A stretch of 64,000 bases of DNA from NCBI RefSeq assembly GCF_000340215.1, contig NW_006921534.1, forward strand, positions 6,561,450 to 6,625,449, read 5' to 3'. Made by a program: the position numbers and the translations under genes. The notes under the pieces were generated by a model. That model was not told the origin of the DNA, did no database searches, and worked only from the letters and a program-made list of their open reading frames with translations. This DNA comes from Pseudocercospora fijiensis CIRAD86 (Eukaryota; Ascomycota; Dothideomycetes; Mycosphaerellales; Mycosphaerellaceae). How positions within the stretch are numbered: position 1 is the stretch's first letter; each line of letters begins with the position of its first letter. Of the stretch, positions 35,944 through 47,173 are shown one piece after another.

Positions 35944-36432
35944 ATACTACGCTACGACTACCTACTAAGCTCCCTACTACGTCCGATTATCGCTATAGTA
36001 GACTATACCGATAGTGCCGCCGTCGCGCCCTTTAAGGCCGAACTCTGTCGTCTCTATATTAATAAAAACCGCTAGCTATTTTTCTACGCCTACTTAATTA
36101 ATAAAGAGATCGAATACTACCGCGGTCGAATATTAAGCTTCTCTTAGCTCGACCTCGACGGCTATTCCGAAAAGCTCCGCTAACTCCGACTATATAAGCT
36201 CGCGATCTTCCTAGTTAGTATCGGCTATACTAGATTTTAAAGGGACTATACTCGGTATATTTAGAGATATTAGCCTCGTATACTAGCGATAGAGCTATAG
36301 AAGTTAAGGTCGGAATCGTCTCTATATAGCTCCGCTAGCATTTATTTAGTTACTCCGTATAGAACTAGGTATAGGGAAGCCTACGTATGCCCCTAGGTTA
36401 CCTATTATATTATACTCTCGACGGTAGATTAA
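35944..36432 (+). pseudogene. P1, small unknown protein (copy 2)
   Basis: 163 codons from ATA 35944 to TAA 36430-36432, three codons shorter than copy 1 through an in-frame 9 bp indel. Otherwise the same reading. Function unknown. Confidence 0.5.
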
Positions 36433-36771
36433 TACGGACGTACGTAGTATTATAGACTATGCCGTAGCTTATACTACTATAGTTCTATACTATCTAGCTC
36501 TCTATTGCTCTTATCCTTATATAATAATTTAATTTATATATCTACTATCTTATCCTTTCCTATACTATACGTACCGATATCTCCCGCAATCGTCGACTAT
36601 TTTACTAGCTAGTAAAGTCTATCGTCCCTATAGCTACTATAGTTGCCTTATATCCTATCTAGCTATATATATCTACTATTGCCTCCGCTAGTAGAACAGT
36701 CGACTATACCTTAGGTATCTATTAGCTCGGTACGCTAGTCGTTACCTGACTTTATACCCTTTACTTAGATT

Positions 36772-36927
36772 AAGTTTAATACTATACTAGCGTATTTCGG
36801 TAGACTTTACCTCTCGGCCTCGACTAAAGCGGCGAACGAAGCGTAATCCCGACCTTGCTATATAAATTCGCTACGTCGCTTAGGACGACCTTTTCGTACG
36901 CGCCTTAGTAAAGTAAACCGCTAGTCT
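36772..36927 (+). promoter_or_regulatory. Shared promoter module of P2 (copy 2)
   Basis: Aligned with 15405-15560; TATATAAA at 36859-36866. Confidence 0.75.
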
Positions 36928-37134
36928 ACTAGTCTTAGCCCGAGCGCCTATACTACGCTAATTTATATCTCCTTCTACTCCTCGACTTCTCTTCTACCTT
37001 ACTACCTACTTCTACTACCGCCTACTCTACTCGCCTAGCAACTTTTCTACCTAGCAAATTAGTCTATAGTTATACTACTACTGTATCCGTATATATACTA
37101 TAAACTATATACGTCGTTGCCTCCGATTACTACT

Positions 37135-38669
37135 ATAGTAAAGGTCGCCGACGATAATACCGTAGATAGTACGCTAGGCCGATCCCGCGTAGATTAATAA
37201 GCTATAGCTATCTTCTATAATCGCTACTACGAACACTTTAATATTATACGTAATTACTTTATCGACCTAGTCTAATTCGTATCCTAGGCGAGCGCTCGCC
37301 CCTATTATACCGCTATATACCGTAAGCTCGTTAGGACCGTATATAATATATTCCGTAGTATTTATTTCTTATACTACCTCTACGTACGTCCTCCCTTTAA
37401 TAGTACCCTACTATAAGTTAGCTACGCTATAGACTACTTTGCCGGCCGGTAAACGGTTAGCAATATCTATTACCTTTACTAGCTAGCAAAGCAGTCTATA
37501 GTCGACAAAACTATATACTACCTAACTAACTAGCGTATAGTACTCGATTATTAGCGAATATATAGGACTCTATCTAGCGGTACTCTAAAGTTACTATATC
37601 TATTCCTATACTAGAGTATCGCGTCTACTAGCTTATATAACTAGTCGCCCTGTTCTATCGGTTTATAGTAGTCTTATCGCTTATCTATATATATATTATC
37701 CTATAGTCTTCTAAAGTTAGGTTTACCGTCGACGTAGACCTATTCGCCTATAACGCGCTCTATCTACTACTAGGTATATATCGGATCCTATATATTACCC
37801 TAGACTATATATCTATATATTAGAGTACTATCGCCTATAAATCCTTTAAAGACGATCCGGACGTAAAGGCGATTATCTATTACTCTTATAGCCGCGCTTG
37901 CCTAGCTATATTTTACGTTACTACTATAACCGATATCTCCGCTATCGCCTAGAAACGCTTATAGAACTAGCCGTCGGCGCCTAGGACTTAGCGTCTAGTA
38001 TACTATCTATATCGTATCGATCCTACCTACTATTATCTCGAGCTAGACTTGCCTTATCTACTCTCTACTTGTCTATCTATAGCTCTTATACTAGAGCGTA
38101 TCTTTAGTAACGACGAGATTAAGCGTATTCGCGGTCGTACCTTTAAACCGCAATCTGCTAAGATATAGTCTATCTAGGCCTAAATAAAGTACTAATTAAT
38201 ATCCTAGAGGGCTCTACTCGCGCGTCCTAGGCTTTAATATAGTCTCCGCGAGATCGACGTACGAGTTCCTTATCGGCGTATCTTTATTCCTCTTAGTAGA
38301 TAGACGATACGCTTAGATATTATTAGTCCTATAGTATATTATATCGTATATTACGCGAATAACTATATTTAACTATACTATCTACGAATTCCTACGTACC
38401 CTATTCCCTACCTTCGTTCGACTAACCCGCTTTAATACTCGTCTTACGCTATATAATACGCTAGCCTACGGCACTTAGCTACCGATAGTATTGCCTACTA
38501 GGAAATTATCGCGTCCTCGTAACGCCTCGCCCTCTATTACCCGCTATTTTTTACTAATACTAACCGCAATCCCGTATAGTAAAATAGACGCGCCTATATT
38601 CTATATCTATTAGGCTAGTATACCTTATACTATTTTACTTTACCTTACCTCCTACCCTACTTATATTAA
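37135..38669 (+). pseudogene. P2, unknown 468-residue protein (copy 2)
   Basis: Exons 37135-37412 and 37541-38669. Start is ATA in both copies, so the ATG was lost in both. The intron 37413-37540 has the same mutated ATAAGT donor and the same palindrome pair (TTTGCCGGCCGGTAAA near 37440 and TTTACTAGCTAGCAAAGC near 37475). No motif is recognised in the protein. Confidence 0.65.
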
Positions 38670-38807
38670 GTTTAATCGTATACTATCCCGTTTTCGGTAG
38701 ACTTTACTTCTTAGCCTTAACTAAGGCGGCGAACGAAACACAATCCCGGCCTATTTATACAAATTAGCTACGTCGCTCGGGATAACTCTTTTACGTAGCC
38801 TTTAGTT
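38668..38807 (+). promoter_or_regulatory. Shared promoter module of P3 (copy 2)
   Basis: Aligned with 17301-17440. The box reads TATACAAA (38756-38763) instead of TATATAAA. A leader with CTA triplets and a TTTTCTAGCTAGTAAA palindrome (~38981) follows. Confidence 0.7.
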
Positions 38808-39858
38808 AGGTCGACCGCGTTGCTATTTAACGCGTACGCGCCTACGGCCCGTACGTTAGTCCGAGCGCCTATACGCTATTTATTTATATTTCTCTTCCTC
38901 CGTATCTTCCCTACTTTTCTATCTACTACTACTACTACTACTTTAACTACTACTACTACTACTTCTACCGTCCGTCGTTATTTTCTAGCTAGTAAAGTAG
39001 TCTATAATCGAATTAGTACTACCTAGGCGACACCTAAGGACGTTTCTAAGTTAAATATAGCGAACGACCCCGAAGTACTAGCTCTAGGCCCTCTACGTCT
39101 ATCTAGGCGTCTATCCTCTCTAGTTATTAGTCCTCTTATACCTAGCGACGTATATAAATTCGCGCGTAACGAAAAGGCCTTTCTTAGCGAGGCTAGGTCG
39201 ATCTAAGTAGATAATACTTATAACTACTAGCGAACTATACGCGTAATAGACGACCTAACGAATGTCTTTTATAAGTAGTATAAGACGTACGACGTATATA
39301 AGATTAACGATTAGGATCCGGTACTATAGCGAGCCTTCCTACGAGATATTAGTAACGGTATCGATATAACTTTTTCGACTTCGGATACTATTAATCCCGC
39401 TAATATAAAATATCTCCCGAGTAAGCGTAAGAGCACTATCTAGGCTAATACTAACTAGCTATAGCTTGCGCCCTAGCCCGATACCCCGTTCCCTATTACC
39501 GACGCCTAGCGTATATTATACGCTAGTATACTCGATACTCTATAGTACTATCGCTCTAGGTATACGGCTACGTCTCTATTATTTAACGAAGCCTATACGG
39601 TAATAAACATCGACGTTACTATACTCCTAGACGGCGAGATCGATAAAGTTAGTAAATACCTATACTATATTACGTTTCGCGGACTCTGTCTTACGATATA
39701 GCAACTATAGGCTATTATATAGATCGTCGAAATATAGAAATTACCTATATAGGGCGCTATTCTCGCCGACGATATCGGTACTAGTAAGACTATCTCTATC
39801 CTCTACGCCGCTGTAGCTTAGTCCGAGTATATCGAAGAATAGCGTATCGTATATTAAG

Positions 39859-39983
39859 GTAAGAAATGTTAATCCTAATATATAGATTATTTTGCCGGCC
39901 GGCGAATATATATCTAGATGTCTATTTACTAGCCGGTAAAACGGTCTATATATATACTTATCTCCTACTAACTATCGTCGTAG
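39859..39983 (+). other. Intron 1 of P3, palindrome pair (125 bp)
   Basis: GTAAGA donor, CTAAC branch at 39968-39972, TAG acceptor 39981-39983. Contains TTTTGCCGGCCGGCGAA (~39890) and TTTACTAGCCGGTAAAAC (~39926). An open frame that runs through it (39866-40129) is accidental. Confidence 0.85.
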
Positions 39984-41610
39984 CTATACTCGACTATGCC
40001 TATATAGAGCGAGGTATTATACTAGACTCTATCTTCGGCTATTGCGTCCTATTCTATAATATACCGACTATTCCCGACGACGACCCGCGCGACCTACTTA
40101 TAATAGTAGTCGATACTTTCCTCGACTAGCGATTCGGCGTTAGTAGCCGCTAGACGCTCTAGCGTAGAATACTCGATTACTTAGAGTACGAAGCTAACGG
40201 TATTTACTTAGGCCCTCTTAAAGAGGATATTAACGCGTAGAAGTCGACTATCGCTAAATTACGTACCGAGCTAGATAAGACTTATACGACGCCTTACTAC
40301 TACGCTCCTATCTACTAAATTAGGACCGCCGCGACGATTAATACTTAGCGCAATACCTATAACCGGTACTTTAGTCCTAATCCTAACTATACTCGCTATG
40401 TCTACGTCGCTACTCTCGTCGCGCTTAATAGCGAGTCTCGCTATCCTATTTATATTATCTAGCGTTACCTAAATATACCTAATAGCCTAGGACTTATCGA
40501 ATATATTATATCCCTTTCGGACCGCGATCTATAGACTACTCGTACGCTTATTATCTCTACTCGCGAGGCCTTTGTTTAGGAGACACTTATACCTAGCCTA
40601 GCGTATTATAAGCGATATAACCGCCTAGCTTAGTTTTAGGATCGGCTACGCCTATATTAGTAGAAGGACGAATTATAACTATAGAATCTCGAGGTAGTCG
40701 ATTATCGAATAGAGCGTAGAGACCGTACTAATAACACTATTAGAGAACTCTAGATTGCCCGTAATACTTAATTATACGATAAGTATCGATCCGATAATAC
40801 GTTTCGTCTCGCTAACTTACGCGCCGCGTATCTGTCTATTATTATATATAACGAGGTATACTACTTCCGGGCGTAGTTCTTACTCTAAATAGACGCTATA
40901 TAGAATCTCTTTAATAACGCGTATACAGTAGCTGTATTTGCTATAGCGACTCTATTAGCTACCGATCTTAACGACTTCGCTATACTTACTCGGTTTCTAT
41001 TCCGTCGTATTCTTAAACTATAGGACGCCCGAGATCGGACCGACCTTATCTTTAGATTTTCGGACGTTACCGATACCGTTATATACTATAGCCGTTTCTA
41101 ACGCGACTACGGCCTCCGATAGAGCGCTATTCCCGAAGACCTATAAATCTATTATATAGCTTTACTATCTCGCTACGTCTATACTAGCGCTATATACTTT
41201 CGCGATATCGTCCTCTAAATACTTAACCCTAAAGCCCTATATAGGCCCCTCGACGACGATAACTAGATATATCTAACGATATTCGCCTTTAGCCTCTACG
41301 TCCTCCGACGCTCTAAGAGAAACTAACTTAAGATCCGCGACTATACTATAACCTTAGGGGACGACATTCCCTTATAGTAAGTCGTTAACGTTAAGGTATA
41401 ATATACTCCTATTTCCTAGGTAGAATACCGCGCTACTTACTATCGCTTCGCTAAGCGTATCGATAAGCTAGACCGCGATATTAAGCGCCCCTCTACTATG
41501 CTAACTTACGAGGCACTATTTCGCTAGCTTAGTCTCCGTACTGCCTATCCTCTCCTCGCTACTATCGCCGACCGAAGGCTAACCTCCTCTACGCTAACTC
41601 TTTAATCCCT

Positions 41611-41742
41611 ATAAGTCTATTACGCTATAGACTATTTTACTAGCTAGCGAAAACTAGTAGACATATACGACTATTTCGCTAGCTAGTAAAGTAGTCTATA
41701 GTCTAACCGTCCGCTACTACTTTCTCGCTAATATAACTCTAG
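41611..41742 (+). other. Intron 2 of P3, palindrome pair, mutated donor (132 bp)
   Basis: Donor ATAAGT (from GTAAGT), branch-like GCTAAT, acceptor TAG 41740-41742. Palindromes TTTTACTAGCTAGCGAAAA (~41635) and TTTCGCTAGCTAGTAAAG (~41674). Phase 2 is preserved. Confidence 0.8.
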
Positions 41743-42842
41743 CGCCTTATATTAGATAATAATATAAGACTTCTTCTAGTTCTATATAAAGGGCTCTACG
41801 CCCCTTCCTACCCTAAGCCGTTATATAGATCGACTCGTCTATCTAGTTTGCCTATCTCTAAAGTACCTAGCGATACTATAGCTCGTTTACGTATATATTA
41901 TCTAGCTTTCGTCTAAGGTAGTATTCTAGGTCGAAGAGCTACTTAATTACTAACTCCTCGACCTCGTATTAGAGTTATATTAAATCCGATACTCTACTAT
42001 CTATACCGGTATAACGTACGCCAAGCGCGCTACCGCTAAGGATGCCTTTAATAATAATCCCTGAACCTAGGCTATTATCCTGTCCTCGCGTACTAATACG
42101 GAGTCTATTAATCTATATTACGGTATATACGTATAGTATATCGTAGATATCGTCGACTTTAGTAAAAAGAACTCGATCGTTAATCGTTATACTCGCGTAG
42201 AATAGACTTACGCCGTTATAGTATTCGAATTAAGCCTCGTCGATACTATCGACTCGCGCTACTAGTAGACCTTCTATCTCGACATTTAGGAGCGGCTTAC
42301 TATAGTAGTCTTACCGCCCGACTAGCTTATAAATAAAGAGATCTACTATATCTAGTTAGATAAGATCGTACGAGCTTATAGTACTACTAGTACGCTCCCT
42401 ATAACCCGATTCCGTAAATATACTAATACTAATATTAGATAGTATATAGCCGACGCCTATATATGCAAGTCCTACGGCATTCGCTACTAGATATTAGATG
42501 CTATATAGGGCTATATCTCCGACCTAACCCGTAAGAATCTCGTCCTAGTCGAAGCTATCTTTTGCCTATTACTTAGCGGTACGATAGTAGGAGAAGTCGC
42601 TACTATCGTTAACCGCTAGTAGCCTACGCTAGATAACTTCTTTTAGGCCGATAAGCGTAATCTAGACTATACGGAAGGATGCGACTACGAGTATCTTAAG
42701 TACGCTATAGCGTAATATCTATACCGCGACGACGTTACTAAGGATACCCGTCCGATTCGACTTATATAGTACCTTTACTATTTCGCTACCGAGGCCCTCG
42801 CTATAGATTAATATAACTCTACTATTATTCCTAATTAGTATA

Positions 42843-42933
42843 GTAAGTCGTACCGTACGTTATTATCTATTTCGCTATCTAGTATAGTAGTTATTATCTC
42901 CGTTGCCGGTCGAATTGCTAATACCCTTTATAG
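42843..42933 (+). other. Intron 3 of P3, palindrome-bearing (91 bp)
   Basis: GTAAGT donor, GCTAAT branch, TAG acceptor 42931-42933. A degenerate palindrome CTATTTCGCTATCTAGTATAG lies near 42869. Without this intron the frame would miss the stop at 43412. Confidence 0.8.
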
Positions 42934-43412
42934 TATATCTTAAGTATATTTAGCGGCGTACTTCTAACTATAATGCCGATTTTGCCTAGGCCGTATAAAA
43001 CATCGGCTACTACGCTCCTACTCTCGCGCCCCTTATCCGAAGATCTCGGAGTTTTACTAGTCCCTTCGATAATTATAATAATAATAATAGTAACTATAGA
43101 GTTACTACTCTCTCCTTTAGAACGCCGTTTAACTACGAACCTAACCGTATAGGTATATAGCTATACTTACTAGGCAGTTAGGCCGGCTCTTTTATTCGCC
43201 CTAACTCTAGCGACTCTATCGGAGATACTAGCGCTATAGACGAGCTAACCCTACGCGCTCGTTACTTAACTAAGCGATCTCTTACTCTACTAGTCGCTCT
43301 ATATCCTCGCCTAGCCGACGATATATTAGCTTATACTAAGCGCGTTAAGCTAGCGGCCGGCGCCTCGTCTATAGTACTAGTTAAGAGTAGCGACGCCGAG
43401 GATACCGAGTAA

Positions 43413-44570
43413 GGCATAGGTATACTCGTATAAGCCCTATATATAGAAAGTAGATAGTAATATAGATCTCTTCGAGTAGGCCTCTACGGGACGACTAGTA
43501 AGTACGCGTATCCTAGGCGTTAGGTCCTATAGGTTACTAACTAGGCGCGCGTATAAATAGTCTAGTCTATATACTAAATACTAGCCGATTAAGTAGAGCA
43601 ATTTCCTATCGTATCTCTAGCCTTTTCTATAGTTTTTCCTCCTACCTATATATAGTCTACCTAGTCGGTACTTATAATATATACTATTAATATAACCGAA
43701 TTATAGTAGCCGTTACGCGTAGATCTAGAGTCTATATAATCGATTCCGAACTACTATTATCCGCGAGGCCCTACTACTATTATCTAATCCGCCTATACCT
43801 TCGTTATACTTTACGTACGCGTAATACAATCGCCGAGTATCTATAGTAACGATAGAGAGTCTTTCCCTACCGCTCGGGTATTTTATCTATCTATCTTCCC
43901 GCCTCTACCGATATTATACATTTCCCGCTACTTAGTTATTATATCTTGCCTATAAGATACGCCGTCTATAGGATTATATAGGCGGGTATAATAGAAGATA
44001 CGTTTATAGATATACGTCTAAGCTAGGTCTTATATTCCGCTATTATCTCTCCTAGGTTTAGTATACTATCGGTCTATCTCTATTACGATACCCCCTCTTA
44101 TTAGTCGCTAACTATTTTGCTAGCTAAGGAAAAAATAGTTAAAAGGGTTTATACGATAGCGTCTCTAATAAGCACTCTATCGGTTACTAACTCGTCTTAA
44201 CTAGATATATTCTCGCGGCGACGGTTAACTACTTTTCCGGCTAGTAAAGTCGTTAGTATTGCCTTAGTTATATTTCGTCTTGCCGCGCCTACTCTAGTTA
44301 GACTTTACTTTACTTCCTTCTACGCCTCGTACCTACTATATACGTAAAGTCTACGTATATATTACGTTACTATTATATACCGCTTCGTCGTTGTTCGGCT
44401 ACCTTCTATAGCCCTACTTTGCGCGCAACCTCGCCTATATCGTAGATAGAGATATACGACTTCGATATACTATATAAAATTATATAAGCGACGTAAGCGG
44501 TCCGTCTAGTATAGGATCTTAGTAAGGTAACGGCGTCGCTTCGGCTTTACTTTATTCCTTCCTCTTAGAT
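43413..44570. other. P3-P4 intergenic region, no gene seen
   Basis: About 1.16 kb without a supported reading frame. It holds two palindromic motifs: GCTAACTATTTTGCTAGCTA near 44110 and ACTACTTTTCCGGCTAGTA near 44230. The stretch could contain a badly decayed small gene, but no frame or motif supports one. Confidence 0.5.
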
Positions 44571-44720
44571 TAGGTTCTAAACCCTATACTAGCGCGTTTT
44601 AGCGGACTTTACCTATCGGCCTTAACTAACGTACCGAACGAAAAGCGGTCCTAACTTTACTATATAAATTAGCTATATCGCTCGGGACGTCTCTTTTATA
44701 CGCGCGTTAGTAAAGTAAAC
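44571..44720 (+). promoter_or_regulatory. Shared promoter module of P4
   Basis: Fourth version of the module: CTATACTAGCGCG, GCGGACTTTACC, CGGCCTTAACTAACG, ACCGAACGAAAAGCGG, then TATATAAA (44661-44668) and TAGTAAAGTAAAC. More diverged than the other three, but order and spacing are kept. Palindromes at ~44885 and ~44918 lie in the leader. Confidence 0.7.
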
Positions 44721-45537
44721 TGCCCTATATATTTACGCTATCTACGCGGCCTGCCGTATAAACGGTTAGAGGTTCGAGCGCTAATACTAGTATATACCTT
44801 TCTACTATCGCCCTAACTTCTTCTACTTTATAATCTACTCCTACTACTACTATCTTCCTCGTCTGCCTACCTCTGTCTCGTTTCTCTATCTAGTAAACTA
44901 GTCTATACTTCTATTTTCTCCGCCCGGTAAACCGATCTATATCTACGAGCTACTCTTCTAGCTAGTCCGAACGGTAAATAACGGCTAGTACGCTATATAC
45001 CGACGGCGATTATAAATCCGAACGAGAAGTTCGTACTAACTAGCCTAGCGACGCTAAAGAAGTGTAAAAAGATAGTTACTACTAACGCGAACGCTACCGA
45101 GTCGTCGCCGACTCTCTTTACGAGAACTAAGGGTAAGAGTACTAAGGCTACCTAGAATATACTAGCTACTCCTCCTACGCCGGATATACCCGCCTAGCCT
45201 AAGCCTAAGCCTAAGGCTCCTAAGGTACCTAAGGTAGTAACCGTACCGCTATAGTTTAGCCTAACTACGGATAAGAAGCAGGCACTATACGAGGCTATAC
45301 GTAAAGCTAGAAGAGAGGCGCTTAGAATGTTCCTAGTAAACAGTACGCGAGTTTCTATCTAGGCCGATTGCGGTATATACCTTCTCGGCTTCCTAGGGTC
45401 CGGTCTAGAGAAGAATAGATATATTCTCTTATTCCTAAACTTCCCTTATTAGGATCTATATAAAGGGTTCCTTTAGGCTATATCGTAGTCGGTAGGTCGG
45501 TAGTATTAGAATAACGGTAGATATTAGGTAAGTTCCG

Positions 45538-45668
45538 CCCTACGCTATATACCTAGACTAATATACTAACTATTTTGCCGGCTAGCAAACCCGCTATACC
45601 GAAGTTAGACTTTACTAGCTAGCGAAATAGTTAGCGGTTTAGTCCTCGTAGTTATATATCCCTTCTAG
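45538..45668 (+). other. Intron 1 of P4, palindrome pair (131 bp)
   Basis: GTAAGT donor, TAG acceptor 45666-45668 chosen because only it keeps phase 1. Contains CTATTTTGCCGGCTAGCAAA (~45564) and TTTACTAGCTAGCGAAATAG (~45610). Confidence 0.75.
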
Positions 45669-47036
45669 TTAACGCTAATATTATTATATAGAACCTATTT
45701 AGTTTGCGCGATAGTAACGACGACCTATCTAAGAAGGACTAGCTACCGGGTAACTCGAATAATTTAGTCCCGACGAAGACTATTCTCGAGTATATCTTCG
45801 CTATACCTAATAATACTTTTACTATCGACGATCTTACGGTAGAGGATATACCTAACGATATCTGCTTCCTATATTCGAAGCCGAGACTACGCCTCGCTAT
45901 CTATTTCTTATATATAGCCTACCTAGTATAAATAGTCGCCGAGATATATAAAGACTACGCGTACGTACTCGAAGTGCCTCCGGAGATTCCCCCTAAATAC
46001 CGAAAGGTAGCTAAGAGTATTTAAGGCTAGGAGGTTAACGGAAATGTCCTCTTTCGCCTTATATTACTAGTCTAATACTAGTATACTAAGGTTCGTAAGA
46101 ACAAGGAAGTAGGGGGTATAGCGTACGTATTTAAGAAGGATTTCTACGGTAGGGCTAACGCGGAGCCTATCGTATACGGAGTCCCCGGTACTACGATATT
46201 TAATACCGTAAAGTAGGCCTAAGACTAAAAACTAGCCGATAACGAAGCTCGCTAGGCTCTAGCCGACGTCGAAAGCGAATTCTTTACTAATATAAAACGC
46301 ACTATTCTCCGTTCGGCCTAAGAGTATAATAATACTATCTAATACCTCTCGGATATACGCTATAACCTATTCGCGGGCAAGACTACTAACCTTAATACCC
46401 GCGATCTAGATACGTAGAATTAGACTATACGCGACGAATATATTAAATACCTCGCCGAGCGCCGTAATCTAATCTTCTTTAATAACTATACTACTATCGA
46501 TCCGGCTAATAAGCGGTTTCTTTATAAAGGTTACCGCTAATATACGAAGAAGGTCTACCGTACTATAGGTATCCCTCTACTCTAAGATATAAACGATAAT
46601 CTACTATCGGCTATATAGGACCGTATTAACCGAGAGGCCGAGCACTATACCGCCGACTCCCTAGACTACCGCGAACTTCTATAGTCCCCTACGGATACGA
46701 ATACTATATTTAGCAATATATTACGTTATATAAATAGCGTATTAGCCGTCCCTTCTATATTTATAGATATATACGCCGCGATAGGTATTATAGTTACTAC
46801 GCTCCTAGACGGCGAGATTAACCCTATTAGTAAGTATAGATTCTATATTACATTTCGCGATCTCGCCTTAAAGCTATAGTAGCCTTAGGTAATCGCGTAG
46901 ATTCTCTAAATATAGAAGTCGCCTATATAAGGCGCTATTCTCGCCGATAACGTAGGTACTAGTAAGACTATTACGGTCCTCTACGCTGTCGTCTATTAGT
47001 CCGAATATATTAAAGAATAGCGTCGCAACTACCGAG

Positions 47037-47173
47037 GTATGTTTTCTTTTTCTATATATAGACCGTTTTACTAGCCGGCAATCTAGTCGTCGCTTATATG
47101 CCTTTTTCTTTTTATCCGGACGGTAAAATAGTCTGCCTACTACTTATTTCTCCTCTACTAACGTTTATTATAG
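47037..47173 (+). other. Intron 2 of P4, palindrome-bearing (137 bp)
   Basis: GTATGT donor, CTAAC branch 47158-47162, TAG acceptor 47171-47173; it lies right after the Walker A exon, at the same place as intron 1 of P3. Contains CGTTTTACTAGCCGGCAA and TCCGGACGGTAAAATAG. Confidence 0.85.

Larger units (their letters stand above)
23515..39780. repeat. Long duplicated unit, copy 2 (continues into single-copy part)
   Basis: Counterpart of 2137-18413. Homology ends at 39780, but here the SNF2 gene continues without a break, so this copy is the less truncated one and the true unit extends at least to P4. Comparing both copies base by base shows which C or G was ancestral: for example CCAAACATTC here is CTAAATATTC in copy 1. 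Confidence 0.95.
39057..43412 (+). pseudogene. P3, SNF2-family helicase (full copy)
   Basis: Exons 39057-39858, 39984-41610, 41743-42842 and 42934-43412 sum to 4,008 bases (1,336 codons with stop), all phases consistent. Start ATA 39057 is a lost ATG (MADDPEV by inference). Walker A reads ADDIGTSKT (~residue 238, from GTGKT), motif II NEVYY (~554, from DEVHH). The C-terminal helicase half has IILSSRTNTESINLYY, DIVDFSKKN and NRYTRVEQTY...VDTID (~957), the SNF2 motif V/VI layout in which Arg-x-x-Arg-x-x-Gln contacts ATP. The tail is Asn-rich and low in conserved features. Likely a DNA-translocating chromatin or recombination ATPase; substrate unknown. P4 is a paralogue. Confidence 0.8.

Noticed and set aside
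38820..39026. 68-codon plus-strand frame with Thr run
   Set aside because: Covers the P3 leader with its CTA triplets; interrupted in copy 1.
39866..40129. 87-codon open frame on the plus strand
   Set aside because: It starts inside the first intron of P3 and runs on into the next exon; the gene model with intron 39859-39983 explains it.
43076..43094. ATA/AAT microsatellite as a separate repeat
   Set aside because: It is the Asn-rich stretch of the P3 C-terminus (AAT codons), so it is coding sequence.
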